Below, piece after piece: positions 34,120-43,128 of a stretch of 64,000 bases of DNA. Position numbers and translations under genes: made by a program. Under the pieces are notes generated by a model that was not told where the DNA came from, ran no database searches, and saw nothing but the letters and a program-made list of their open reading frames with translations. Source of the stretch: Spirochaetota bacterium (GTDB lineage: Bacteria; Spirochaetota; Spirochaetia; Sphaerochaetales; Sphaerochaetaceae); assembly GCA_023401595.1 (NCBI GenBank), contig JAEXDQ010000020.1, positions 62,001 through 126,000 on the forward strand, written 5' to 3'. The first letter of the stretch is position 1. Every line of letters starts with the position of its first letter.

Positions 34120-35343
34120 ATGAACCAGAAATATATCGACGGATACACGAGACTTGTACTGACGAAGGGCGTGAACCTGCGAAAAGGTCAGAGCGTCATG
34201 ATCAAGACAGGGCCGGGCACCTATCAATTCGCCCGGGAGCTTGCGAAGACCGCGTACCGGCTAGGCGCGCTCCATGCCGAAATAGCATTGGACGACCTCG
34301 ACATCCTGGCCGCAAGGCTCGCTTCACAAGATATATCGCAAGTCCGACGGTCTCCCGCATATTCGAAAATGATCGATTATGAAATGGCCGGCGAAGACTG
34401 GGCCTTCATCAGAATCGACAGTACGGAGGAACGGCTCGACCACGCCCCCTTCGACGCTGACAATTACGCAGCGTACCAGCAGGCCGCCAGCGTCGAGCAT
34501 GAAACCATCCAGAACAAACGGATGAGGCATCAGCTCTCATGGTGCGTCATCTGCGCACCCGGCCCCCGTTGGGCGAAACAGGTGCTGGGCCCTGATGCGA
34601 CGGAAGAGGATATGTGGGAGGAAATGGCTCCGATCCTGCTCCTTGATACGCCGGATCCCTGCGCCGCCTGGGAGGAACATGACGCAATCGTGAAGCCCCG
34701 TGTCGCGAAATTGAACAAGCTGGGAATACGCAGACTTCATTTCACGAGCCCCGTTACGGACCTGGAGGTTGGTTTTCGTCCTGAACATGTCTGGAAAGGA
34801 GGCTCCAAGCTCCTTCCCGACGGACGGCGGAGCATATGCAATCTACCGACTGAGGAGATCTTCACGGTACCCGACATGTACGATGTCGAAGGCTATGTCA
34901 CGACGACCAGACCGGTCCCGGTCATGAGCACTTTGACGGAATCGGTTCAGTTCACGTTCCGAAAGGGTCAGGTGATCGACTGTACGGCGAAACGGGGAAT
35001 AGAAGTCCTGGAGAAACTGTTGCGAACCGACGAGGGCTCCGCACGGTTGGGCGAATGCGCGTTGGTTGATGAAACCAGTCCTATCGCAAGGAGCGGGAAG
35101 ATATTCAATTCCATCCTGTTCGATGAGAACGCATCCTGCCATCTGGCGCTGGGGATGGGTTATCCGGACAGCCTGGCAAACGGCGACTCCCTGGTTTCCG
35201 ATGAACAGCTGCATCAGTACGGCTGCAACACCAGCCTCAACCATACCGATTTCATGGTGGGCTCCGACGAAACGGATATCGTCGCCGTCTGCGCGGACGG
35301 TAGGGAGATCCGGATCATGAAGGGCGGCCGCTTCTGCTTCTAG
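34120..35343 (+). CDS. M29-family metallo-aminopeptidase
   Basis: 407 residues with the complete M29 (AmpS/AmpT/PepS) pattern: FTSPVTDLEVGF, NLPTEEIFT, RLGECALVDE, NASCHLALGMGYP and LNHTDFMVGSDETD. The Glu, His and Asp residues of the dinuclear metal site are all present. It releases N-terminal amino acids from peptides in the cytoplasm. GGGAGG precedes the ATG. It lies just after the degenerate paralogue, probably by tandem duplication and divergence. Confidence 0.92.
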   Translation: MNQKYIDGYTRLVLTKGVNLRKGQSVMIKTGPGTYQFARELAKTAYRLGALHAEIALDDLDILAARLASQDISQVRRSPAYSKMIDYEMAGEDWAFIRIDSTEERLDHAPFDADNYAAYQQAASVEHETIQNKRMRHQLSWCVICAPGPRWAKQVLGPDATEEDMWEEMAPILLLDTPDPCAAWEEHDAIVKPRVAKLNKLGIRRLHFTSPVTDLEVGFRPEHVWKGGSKLLPDGRRSICNLPTEEIFTVPDMYDVEGYVTTTRPVPVMSTLTESVQFTFRKGQVIDCTAKRGIEVLEKLLRTDEGSARLGECALVDETSPIARSGKIFNSILFDENASCHLALGMGYPDSLANGDSLVSDEQLHQYGCNTSLNHTDFMVGSDETDIVAVCADGREIRIMKGGRFCF

Positions 35344-35375
35344 GCTTCCTTCGGCGCTTCAAACGCCCCGGCTTC

Positions 35376-36206
35376 CTACAGATAGATCATCAACAATCCG
35401 ACAAGCATCCCGAAGGTAATGGAAAAAGTCGGGAGCTTGCTCCGGTACATCAGTATCGCCTGGGGCAGTATCTCTCCGAAAACGACGTACAGCATCGCGC
35501 CGCTGGCGAAGCTCAGGCTGAGGGAAAGTCCGAGAGGGCCGATGTCGCCCAACCAATACCCGAACAATGCGCCGAGGATCGTTGGCGCGCCGCTGAGCGC
35601 GGTGATCAGAATAGCGTAGCGGCGTTTCATCCCCCCGCTTATCAGGGGGACGACGACAGCCATGCCTTCCGGTATGTTGTGCAGCCCGATCAGCACCGCG
35701 AGGACCAGCGACGTGCCGGAAAGCACACGGCTCGTCCGTACGAAGGAGGCGCCGATGGTCATCCCTTCAGGAACATTGTGCAACGCTATCGCACAGGCCA
35801 TGACGATTCCCGCGACGAACAGGGAGGCCTTGGAATCGTTGCGCCGGCGCCGTTCGTTCAACGAGTTCGCATGGGTCAGTTCATCCAGCGCGTCGGCGGT
35901 TTTGGGATGTGTTTGGTCAATATGCGGTATGTGGGCGTTCGCCTTCCTATCTATCAGATAGTTGAGCAGGAAAACGACAGCGATTCCGACACTGACGCCG
36001 AATACGACTGAAAGTATCCCGGAACCAGTACGGATAGCTTCTTCAATCAGATCAAAGCAGACGATGCTGATCATTACTCCGCCGGCGAAACTCAGCAACA
36101 GGCTGACGGTACGGTTGGAATCCTTCCGGAACAACGCGCCGATAACACCACCGAGACCGGTACCCACTACACCGGCCAAAGTTGTAGACAGAATCAGATC
36201 CCCCAT
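35376..36206 (-). CDS. ZIP-family metal transporter
   Basis: 276 residues from ATG 36206; a GTG at 36218 is possible. Eight hydrophobic helices with the two ZIP metal-binding helices HNVPEGMTIGASF and HNIPEGMAVV, and a charged cytoplasmic loop (about 105-135) rich in His, Asn and Arg. It should import Zn2+ or another divalent cation across the inner membrane. A perfect TATAAT lies at 36259-36254 on the minus strand, about 48 bp before the start. Confidence 0.93.
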   Translation of the reverse strand: MGDLILSTTLAGVVGTGLGGVIGALFRKDSNRTVSLLLSFAGGVMISIVCFDLIEEAIRTGSGILSVVFGVSVGIAVVFLLNYLIDRKANAHIPHIDQTHPKTADALDELTHANSLNERRRRNDSKASLFVAGIVMACAIALHNVPEGMTIGASFVRTSRVLSGTSLVLAVLIGLHNIPEGMAVVVPLISGGMKRRYAILITALSGAPTILGALFGYWLGDIGPLGLSLSLSFASGAMLYVVFGEILPQAILMYRSKLPTFSITFGMLVGLLMIYL

Positions 36207-36319
36207 GACACGACACACTCCAATAGCGCAATCCCAAATTGTCGCCGAAAGGCATTATATAGAGGATATCCCCGAATGTATATTATTGTCGCGAAGAATT
36301 CACGGAATTAATCCGCCGG

Positions 36320-37081
36320 TCAATTCAACTCCGCCAACAGCCTCAGCCCGTCCAACGTATGCATCGGAGCTACCTGTTCAATACGGGGGATCAACGGCGC
36401 GATGGTCGCGGAAAGTCCCCCGGTCGCGATTATCTGCAATTTTTCACCGATCTCCTGCTCAGTCTTCTCGATGATCGAATTGACCATCCCCGCGTAACCG
36501 TGCATGATGCCCGCGCGAATCGATTGCACGGAATCACGGCCGAGAACCGTCTCGGGCAACTTCAATTCGACCTGCGGCAACTGAGCCGTATTGCCGAAGA
36601 GGGCATTGACGGCGGTAATGAGGCCGGGAGCGATCGCTACGCCGAGGACATCTCCGTCGCGGTCCACGCTGCTGAACGTCAGGGCCGTACCGAAATCGAC
36701 CACCATGCACGCCCGGTCCGGGTACTGATGATGGGCCTGCGCAAGGTTGCACAGCAGGTCGGAGCCAAGTTCGGGAGGTATGCTCGCCCGTGAAAGACCG
36801 GTCCTGATATCATGGGAGACCATCAACGGCTCCACATCGAACAATCTGTTCGTATTCTTCTGCAACGACCTAGACAGGTTCGGGACGACGGAACTAATCA
36901 CCGCCTTGTCTATGTCCACCGCATGGAGGCCCGCATGGGTGAACAGACTTTCAAGTACGACGAAATATTCATCGCTCGTCTTCTTCTGATCGCTGTAGAT
37001 ACGCCAATGCTCGACCCATTTCCCGCCATCGTGAATGGCCAGGACAATATTGGTGTTGCCGATGTCAACGACGAACAACAT
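36320..37081 (-). CDS. coaX: Type III pantothenate kinase
   Basis: 253 residues of the ASKHA fold: VVDIGNTNIVLAIHDG at the N-terminus, a central LGSDLLCNLAQA segment and MVVDFGTALTFSSVD with the GVAIAPGL loop. It phosphorylates pantothenate as the first step of CoA synthesis and is not inhibited by CoA. It lies 30 bp after the ABC-F gene, perhaps in one unit with it. Confidence 0.92.
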   Translation of the reverse strand: MLFVVDIGNTNIVLAIHDGGKWVEHWRIYSDQKKTSDEYFVVLESLFTHAGLHAVDIDKAVISSVVPNLSRSLQKNTNRLFDVEPLMVSHDIRTGLSRASIPPELGSDLLCNLAQAHHQYPDRACMVVDFGTALTFSSVDRDGDVLGVAIAPGLITAVNALFGNTAQLPQVELKLPETVLGRDSVQSIRAGIMHGYAGMVNSIIEKTEQEIGEKLQIIATGGLSATIAPLIPRIEQVAPMHTLDGLRLLAELN

Positions 37082-37111
37082 AGTCTGCCTCCTCCCCTTC
37101 GCTTAGCGAGC

Positions 37112-38749
37112 CTACAGCGCAAGGGCCTGGTGTCTGCCGGCGTACATCTCGTCACGCAACGCTCGGACCCCGGCGTCAGAGAGATATTCGTCGAACTTCA
37201 TCATCCTGTCGATGATGCCGTTCGGCGTGAATTCGATGATCCTGTTGGCTATCGTATCGACGAACTGGTGGTCATGGCTGTTGAACAGCAGAACACCGTT
37301 GAAATCAATCAGACCGTTGTTCAACGCGGAGATGGACTCCAAATCCAAGTGGCTGGTCGGCTCATCGAAAATCAAGACGTTGGTTTGTTCAAGCATCATT
37401 TTCGCCAGCACGCACCTGACCTTCTCGCCTCCGGAAAGGACTTTGCAGCTCTTCAAGGCTTCATCTCCGGAGAACAGCATCCGGCCAAGGAAGGAACGCA
37501 CGTAGGTATCGTCCTTCTCCTCCGAGTACTGCCTCAGCCAGTCGGTAATGCTCAGGTCCTCCTCGAACATGAAGGAATTGTCCTTCGGAAAATAGGAAAG
37601 ACTCGTGGTCACACCCCAGGTATAGGTACCGGAATCGGGTTCTATCAGACCGGCGAGAATCTGGAACAGGACGGTCTTGGCATAATGGTTCGGACCGACG
37701 AAGGCTATCTTGTCCCCGTTGTTGACCATGAGTGAGAAACCGTCAAGTACTTTCTCTCCATCGATTGTCTTGGTGAGATCCTTGATCTCAAGGATGTTTC
37801 TTCCCGGTTCCCTGGAGGGTTTGAAGGCCACGTACGGGAAACGGCGCGACGACGGTTTGATATCGTCGATGGTCAGCTTGTCGATCAACTTCTTCCGGCT
37901 GGTCGCCTGACGCGCCTTCGCGACGTTGCTCGAGAACCGCTGGATGAATTCCTTCAGCTCGGCGATCTTCTCCTCGCGGCGTTTCTTTTCATCCTTCATC
38001 TGCTTCGACGCGAGCTGGCTTGAAAGATACCAGAAATCATAGTTGCCGACGTACATCTGAATCCTGCCGAAGTCTATGTCCGCTATGTGGGTACAGACCG
38101 TATTGAGGAAATGCCGGTCGTGGGAGACGACGATGACGGTGTTGTTGAAGTTCTCGAGGAAATCCTCCAGCCAATGGATCGATTCCAGATCAAGGTGGTT
38201 GGTCGGTTCGTCGAGCAACAGGATATCAGGATTGCCGAACAACGCCTGGGCCAGCAGCACGCGAACCTTGATGTTGTCCTCGATGTCGCTCATCAGCTTC
38301 GTGTGCAACGAAACGGGAATACCCAGTCCATCGAGCATCTGCCCGGCCTCGGCTTCGGCTTCCCATCCGCCGAGTTCCGCGAATTCACCTTCCAGATCGG
38401 CGGCGCGAATGCCGTCTTCCTCGGTGAAATCCTCCTTGGCGTAGATGGCGTCGCGCTCCTGCATGACCTTGTACAAACGCTCATATCCCATGATGACGGT
38501 CTCCATGACCGTATAGGTATTGAAAGCGAAGTGATCCTGCCGGAGTACAGCCATGCGTTCTCCCGGCGTAATGATGACTTCGCCGGTATCTGGTTCAATT
38601 TCGCCGGAAAGGATCTTCAGGAACGTAGACTTCCCCGCACCGTTCGCCCCGATTACGCCGTAGCAGTTTCCCGGAGTGAATTTGATGTTGACTTCCTTGA
38701 AAAGGACTTGGGTTCCGTATGCCAATGAAATATTCGATGCAGTGATCAT
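37112..38749 (-). CDS. ABC-F ATPase, YbiT/YkpA-like
   Basis: 545 residues from ATG 38749 (AAGGAG nine bases upstream). Two ATP-binding domains without membrane segments: Walker A GANGAGKSTFL and Walker B LLLDEPTNHLD in the first; GPNHYAKTVLF, LSGGEKVRCVLA and IFDEPTSHLD in the second, joined by a charged linker. The first-domain signature is replaced by IEDNIKVRVLLAQALFG and the second P-loop lacks its middle glycine; both deviations resemble the YbiT/YkpA subgroup as I recall it. ABC-F proteins act on stalled ribosomes; some give antibiotic resistance. The exact role is unknown. Confidence 0.9.
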   Translation of the reverse strand: MITASNISLAYGTQVLFKEVNIKFTPGNCYGVIGANGAGKSTFLKILSGEIEPDTGEVIITPGERMAVLRQDHFAFNTYTVMETVIMGYERLYKVMQERDAIYAKEDFTEEDGIRAADLEGEFAELGGWEAEAEAGQMLDGLGIPVSLHTKLMSDIEDNIKVRVLLAQALFGNPDILLLDEPTNHLDLESIHWLEDFLENFNNTVIVVSHDRHFLNTVCTHIADIDFGRIQMYVGNYDFWYLSSQLASKQMKDEKKRREEKIAELKEFIQRFSSNVAKARQATSRKKLIDKLTIDDIKPSSRRFPYVAFKPSREPGRNILEIKDLTKTIDGEKVLDGFSLMVNNGDKIAFVGPNHYAKTVLFQILAGLIEPDSGTYTWGVTTSLSYFPKDNSFMFEEDLSITDWLRQYSEEKDDTYVRSFLGRMLFSGDEALKSCKVLSGGEKVRCVLAKMMLEQTNVLIFDEPTSHLDLESISALNNGLIDFNGVLLFNSHDHQFVDTIANRIIEFTPNGIIDRMMKFDEYLSDAGVRALRDEMYAGRHQALAL

Positions 38750-38795
38750 GTATCCATGCTCCTTGACGATGATTGACGCCGCGTTACAGTATCGC

Positions 38796-38823
38796 AAAAA
38801 AAAGGCAGCCTAGCAAGGCTGCC
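38796..38823 (-). terminator. Terminator after the tRNA pair
   Basis: On the minus strand, GGCAGCCT-TGCT-AGGCTGCC is a perfect 8-bp hairpin followed by eight T. Confidence 0.9.
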
Positions 38824-38830
38824 TCCGGTT

Positions 38831-38902
38831 TAGTCCCTAGCGGAATCGAACCGCTATTTAGAGACTGAGAATCTCCCGTCCTAACCGTTAGACGAAGGGA
38901 CC
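38831..38902 (-). tRNA. tRNA-Glu (CTC)
   Basis: A 72-nt cloverleaf: acceptor GGTCCCT with AGGGACT (terminal G-T pair), anticodon stem GGAGA/TCTCT, loop TTCTCAG giving anticodon CTC, T-arm GCGGTTCGATTCCGC. No encoded CCA. It follows tRNA-Gln with a 10-bp spacer. Confidence 0.93.
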
Positions 38903-38912
38903 GAATCGTTGA

Positions 38913-38983
38913 CTGGGATGGAGGGATTCGAACCCCCAAAGGCAGAACCAGAATCTGCAGTGTTACCATTACACTACATCCCA
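38913..38983 (-). tRNA. tRNA-Gln (CTG)
   Basis: A 71-nt cloverleaf: acceptor TGGGATG with CATCCCA, anticodon stem GCAGA/TCTGC, loop TTCTGGT giving anticodon CTG, T-arm GGGGGTTCGAATCCCTC, discriminator G. No encoded CCA. Confidence 0.94.
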
Positions 38984-39001
38984 ATTGCAAAATCCTGTCG
39001 A

Positions 39002-39030
39002 AGGATACAGAAACAGGTTGTTTTTGTCAA
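39002..39030 (-). promoter_or_regulatory. Promoter of the tRNA-Gln/tRNA-Glu unit
   Basis: On the minus strand, perfect TTGACA (39030-39025), 17-bp spacer, TATCCT (39007-39002), about 19 bp before tRNA-Gln. Confidence 0.75.
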
Positions 39031-39112
39031 GGGGAACGACCGAAAAACTTGGACTCCCCGGTCGTTCCTGTTGGCGTTCGTGCAGAAGCGTCTGCCACAC
39101 AAGCAATTACGA

Positions 39113-41104
39113 TCAGCGCTTGTCAACCGCCGACCACACGTCGCCGTTCTTCTGCGACGCAGCCAACGAATCCATGAAGGAAGACTCCATCATGGGGCGA
39201 GAATAATAGAAGCCCTGCACGTTTTGTACCTTGAGGTTCTTCAGGTACGCTATCTGCTCCGCCGTCTCCACCCCTTCCACGACGACACGGGTCCCCAGAT
39301 GGGAGAAGCCCTGCACAAGATACCCAAGCATTTCATGCATTCGTTGTTGCCGTTGGGAATCGGAAAGAATCGACTGGTCGAACTTGATACATTCGAACGG
39401 CAAGGACATCATTCGGGAAAAGCTTGCGTATCCAGTACCGAAGTCATCGAGGTAAAAGCCGATCCCCATTGAAATCAACTGCGTCATGACGGTTTCAACC
39501 CGGTAGAAATTCGCGATGAAGGTACTCTCCGTCACTTCAATCTTTATCTTCGCCGGATCCACATTCCAACGAGCGAGCAACGTCCCGATGTGTTCCACCA
39601 TCGAATCGCTATAGAATTGCCGTGTCGAGAAATTTACCGAGACAGGTGGAACCGATATCCCCTGTTCATCGCATTGATGCAGAAACTTGCAGACATTTTC
39701 AAAGACTTTCAACCCGATCTGGAGGATCAAGCCGGAAGCTTCCGCATAGGGGATGAACTCACTGGGAGATATCGCCCGCCCGGTCTTCGGGTCGTTCAAG
39801 CGCAACAGGCACTCCGCGGCCCGTATCTGCTTTCCGTCTATGTCCATGATCGGTTGGTAGACGTAGGAAAAACCGTTTTCTACGATAGCCCTGCGCAGCA
39901 AGGTGACGACCTCTTCCCTCCGAAGCATTTTGCTGCGCATCCTTGTATCGCAAACCCGCGTTTCAACCTGGGCCGGAATCTGGCTCTCATCGGAAATCTC
40001 AGGCGGCAACGCCATGGCGTATTCCAGGAAGGAGAGTATTTCGTCCGGGTCGCTGGCGACCTGCGGACACATCAGGGTAACGATGTCCGCTTCTAGATTG
40101 ATCTCCACATTGTCGACGACCCATGGCGTACATAGCCGCTCGGTCAAGTTTCGCAGGACATCCGACACAGTACCGTATTTGGACGGCTGGCAGATCAGCG
40201 CGAACTTATCGCCGCCGATTCTGAACACGTCGCCGGAACAAGGGAGGGCTTTCAAGGTATCGGCAATGTTTTTCAGCAGATGGTCGCCGGAGAACGTCCC
40301 TAGTTCTTCATTTATCTTCTTGAACTGCCGGATATTGACGGCTATGATGGTCAACGCCTGCTTGTGCCGCATATAATAATCGAGCGAATTCAGGAACACC
40401 AGCCGGTTCCCGCACAGCGTCAAGGAATCGGTGGTCAATTTCGATGATTGGAAGTTGAGATAGCAGACAAGGCAACACAGCATGGCCGCGGTGCCGCTGA
40501 GTTGGACATTGGGCAGCGCGATCTGGATGCTCAGCAAGACGAGGACCAGGATCGGGAACCACCGCAGCACCCTGAGCAGTTGGGGGCTGATGAACTTCTG
40601 CAGGATCAGACAAAGCGATATTCCGCACAGGATATAAAAAAGCGTCAACCCCATGGTAAGGAAGTTCAACGGGCCTCGGATATAATTGAACTGCTCATCA
40701 TAGTAATACAGGAGATGGGTGAACGGCGTGGTCAACGTAATGACGAGATTGATGATGAGCGTAATCACGAAAACAGCGAACACCCAGGTAAAGGTACGCT
40801 TGTCATGGAATTCATCGCGTACCTGCAGAAGTATGTAGCTTACGATGGCGGCGGACATGACGGGCGTCATGGAAAAGAACATCAGCTGCACCATGTCGTT
40901 CAACCAACGCGGTATGGCAGGCGCAAAGACTATGAACGCCGTTCCCACGATATTTATAGCGATGCTTGCGGCGCTGATCCACAAGGTCGTATAAAAGGCG
41001 CGGGTATGCTGAATGGCGACGGAATAACTGCCGCGCATATAGAACAACAGAACGAGCAGAACGAAAAGCGCGACAAGCTCAGGGGCAAAAAACCACTCTC
41101 CCAC
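39113..41104 (-). CDS. Membrane EAL-domain phosphodiesterase with degenerate GGDEF
   Basis: 663 residues. The first 210 form about seven or eight membrane helices. A GGDEF-like domain follows, but its active-site motif reads GGDKF (near residue 296), so cyclase activity is doubtful. The C-terminal EAL domain (about 400-650) keeps ECLLR, IEVTEST, DDFGTGY (near 555) and EGVETAEQ, as expected for an active c-di-GMP hydrolase. It likely links an envelope signal to c-di-GMP breakdown. It starts at GTG 41104 behind AGGAGG; apt lies upstream on the same strand. Confidence 0.9.
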   Translation of the reverse strand: MGEWFFAPELVALFVLLVLLFYMRGSYSVAIQHTRAFYTTLWISAASIAINIVGTAFIVFAPAIPRWLNDMVQLMFFSMTPVMSAAIVSYILLQVRDEFHDKRTFTWVFAVFVITLIINLVITLTTPFTHLLYYYDEQFNYIRGPLNFLTMGLTLFYILCGISLCLILQKFISPQLLRVLRWFPILVLVLLSIQIALPNVQLSGTAAMLCCLVCYLNFQSSKLTTDSLTLCGNRLVFLNSLDYYMRHKQALTIIAVNIRQFKKINEELGTFSGDHLLKNIADTLKALPCSGDVFRIGGDKFALICQPSKYGTVSDVLRNLTERLCTPWVVDNVEINLEADIVTLMCPQVASDPDEILSFLEYAMALPPEISDESQIPAQVETRVCDTRMRSKMLRREEVVTLLRRAIVENGFSYVYQPIMDIDGKQIRAAECLLRLNDPKTGRAISPSEFIPYAEASGLILQIGLKVFENVCKFLHQCDEQGISVPPVSVNFSTRQFYSDSMVEHIGTLLARWNVDPAKIKIEVTESTFIANFYRVETVMTQLISMGIGFYLDDFGTGYASFSRMMSLPFECIKFDQSILSDSQRQQRMHEMLGYLVQGFSHLGTRVVVEGVETAEQIAYLKNLKVQNVQGFYYSRPMMESSFMDSLAASQKNGDVWSAVDKR

Positions 41105-41132
41105 CGCGAACCTCCTAGGTTGTCAGTAGCCT

Positions 41133-41663
41133 CTATTCTCCGGCATAGGTCTGTAGGACATTGATTTCATATGGAGCCAGAACTTTCTCGTAGTTCAGGA
41201 ACGGAAGGCCGATGACGCCGAACACCCCCGCGACGGTAACGCCGCACTCCTCCAGCAAATCAGCGGCCGCACGCAGGGTACCGCCGGTGGCGATCAGATC
41301 ATCGACCAGCAATATCCGGTCCCCGACCTTGACGTCGATCTCCTGGACGGCGATCGTATCGGTACCGTATTCAAGCGCATAGCTCTTCTCCTTGGTCTTG
41401 CCAGGATGCTTGCCTTTCTTCCTGACCAGAACGAGGGGGATTCCCATTTTGTACGCGAAAGGAGCCGCGAAGATAAACCCGCGGGCTTCGATGCATGCGA
41501 CGGAGGTAAGCTCCTTGTCCTTGTAGCACTCGACCATCTTGTCGATACACCAGGCGTAGGCTTCCGGTACCGCCGTGATACCGGTGATATCGTAGAACAG
41601 GATACCTTCATGAGGGAACCCCGGAATTTTCCTGATTACTTTGTCCAAATCATAAGGCTGCAT
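41133..41663 (-). CDS. apt: Adenine phosphoribosyltransferase
   Basis: 176 residues with the PRPP-binding motif ILLVDDLIATGGTLRAA and the adenine-salvage features FPHEGILFYDIT and IEARGFIFAAPFAYKMG. It converts adenine and PRPP to AMP. It lies 26 bp after tsaD and 28 bp before the EAL gene. Confidence 0.95.
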   Translation of the reverse strand: MQPYDLDKVIRKIPGFPHEGILFYDITGITAVPEAYAWCIDKMVECYKDKELTSVACIEARGFIFAAPFAYKMGIPLVLVRKKGKHPGKTKEKSYALEYGTDTIAVQEIDVKVGDRILLVDDLIATGGTLRAAADLLEECGVTVAGVFGVIGLPFLNYEKVLAPYEINVLQTYAGE

Positions 41664-41689
41664 CTTTCTCTCCTCCCAAAGCCATGTTT

Positions 41690-42715
41690 TCAGGGATACG
41701 CCTTCTTGAAAGCAGTCACCCTCGCTGAAGCGTTCAAATCATATGGACTATGCGCGCCGTCGGCAAGATAACGGTATCCGAGCCCGGCTACCATCGCACC
41801 GTTGTCAGTACAGAGCTTCAATGAAGGAAAAGAGACGGTAATCCCATTGTTCTCCAGATTTTTCAGCTCGCTACGCAACAACGAGTTGGCGGCGACGCCG
41901 CCACCGGCGGACAGTCTGGTGAGCCCGGTGTCCTCCAACGCCAGCCTGACCCTGCGCATCAGCAAGCCCACCGCGCACCGTTGAAAACTGGCGGCGATGT
42001 TTTCAGGCGTTTTTTCACTGACGCCATCCCAGAATTTGTCGAGCTGATTGATGACCGCGGTCTTCAACCCGCTATAGCTCATGTCGTAGGGATGCTCGCC
42101 TTTCTGCAATGCAGGCCCGGGGAAAAGGAACGCCGTAGGGTTGCCGGTCTTCGACAGCTTGTCGATTACGACGCCTCCGGGGTACCCCAGGCCGTAGTGC
42201 TTCGCGACTTTATCGAACGCTTCTCCGATGGCATCGTCTATCGTCGTCCCGAGGACGTCGATTTCGTCATACCCGTTCACCTTGCAGATTACAGTATGTC
42301 CGCCGGAAACCAATACCCCGAGATACGGATACTCAAGCGGATGTTCAATTTGGGAGGCATACAGATGAGCCCTGATATGATCGATTCCGATAAACGGAAT
42401 GTCCCGCGTCGCGGCCAACGCCTTGGCGAAATTCAAGCCGACCAACAGACTGCCAAGGAGCCCCGGCCTGCTGGTGACGGCTATCGCGTCTATATCCGAT
42501 AAAGTCATATGGGCCTGGCCGATCGCGGCCGAAACCACCTGGGAAATCCATTCGGTATGGAGCCGGCTGGCGATTTCCGGTACGACGCCTTCATAGGGCT
42601 TGTGAAGCTCGATCTGGGTCGCGATCACATTGCTCAATATATCATGTCCATCCCGTACCACAGCGGCGGAACATTCATCACAGGAAGTCTCAATACCAAG
42701 TACGACCATAGTCAC
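41690..42715 (-). CDS. tsaD: tRNA N6-threonylcarbamoyladenosine synthase subunit TsaD
   Basis: 341 residues of the Kae1/TsaD ASKHA family: GIETSCDECSAAVV at the start, the metal-binding HIRAHLYA near residue 113, LVSGGHT and the C-terminal LCTDNGAMVAGLGY. With TsaB, TsaE and TsaC it makes t6A37 in ANN-decoding tRNAs. A small acidic unknown gene lies 5 bp upstream. Confidence 0.96.
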   Translation of the reverse strand: MTMVVLGIETSCDECSAAVVRDGHDILSNVIATQIELHKPYEGVVPEIASRLHTEWISQVVSAAIGQAHMTLSDIDAIAVTSRPGLLGSLLVGLNFAKALAATRDIPFIGIDHIRAHLYASQIEHPLEYPYLGVLVSGGHTVICKVNGYDEIDVLGTTIDDAIGEAFDKVAKHYGLGYPGGVVIDKLSKTGNPTAFLFPGPALQKGEHPYDMSYSGLKTAVINQLDKFWDGVSEKTPENIAASFQRCAVGLLMRRVRLALEDTGLTRLSAGGGVAANSLLRSELKNLENNGITVSFPSLKLCTDNGAMVAGLGYRYLADGAHSPYDLNASARVTAFKKAYP

Positions 42716-42720
42716 TACCT

Positions 42721-43014
42721 TTAGAAGTTTTCAAAGGAATCATCTGAAGAAAAATCATCATCCAGCAAAATGGGAAAAAGATCCTCCAAGGAATCGCCAT
42801 ACTCAAGCAATCCCGGAGCGACATCGATGAGAAACTGCGCGACTTCAGGAACCCATGCAGGACCGACGATAGGCGTGGCCTTCGGCATACGGGCATTCAG
42901 CATGACCATGCATTCCTGAGGAACAGCATTGAACTGTATTACGGTTTTTGATCGTTTTTCCAGGGTAGAATCTCCTTGTTCAGTAAAAAAGACGGCGTTA
43001 GCATCACCATACAT
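42721..43014 (-). CDS. Small unknown protein with acidic C-terminus
   Basis: 97 residues: a mixed N-terminal part (VIQFNAVPQECMVMLNARMP), a hydrophobic/proline centre (VGPAWVPEVAQFLIDVAPGLLE) and a very acidic tail (DDDFSSDDSFENF). I recognise no family. It is 5 bp upstream of tsaD, so probably cotranscribed. The ribosome-binding site is weak, and a shorter start cannot be excluded. Confidence 0.6.
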   Translation of the reverse strand: MYGDANAVFFTEQGDSTLEKRSKTVIQFNAVPQECMVMLNARMPKATPIVGPAWVPEVAQFLIDVAPGLLEYGDSLEDLFPILLDDDFSSDDSFENF

Positions 43015-43077
43015 AGGGTATCGTTATGTAGCCGGTTGGTCAAGTTGCAGTTTCATCAGTAAATTTGCCGGTGACTC

Positions 43078-43106
43078 TTGCAATTCAGTGAAAAATCAGC
43101 TAGATT
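43078..43106 (+). promoter_or_regulatory. Promoter of tRNA-Thr
   Basis: TTGCAA (43078-43083), 17-bp spacer, TAGATT (43101-43106). Transcription would begin at or inside the 20-bp hairpin that abuts the tRNA. Confidence 0.55.
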
Positions 43107-43108
43107 TT

Positions 43109-43128
43109 GTTCGTTCGATTGAACGAAC
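43109..43128 (+). repeat. Perfect hairpin abutting the 5' end of tRNA-Thr
   Basis: GTTCGTTC (43109-43116), GATT loop, GAACGAAC (43121-43128); the next base is position 1 of the tRNA. It would be the entire 5' leader and is a likely RNase P processing context. Confidence 0.7.

Noticed and set aside
42690..42896. 68-codon minus-strand frame overlapping the small gene before tsaD
   Set aside because: It competes with the longer 97-codon frame, overlaps tsaD and has a less protein-like composition.
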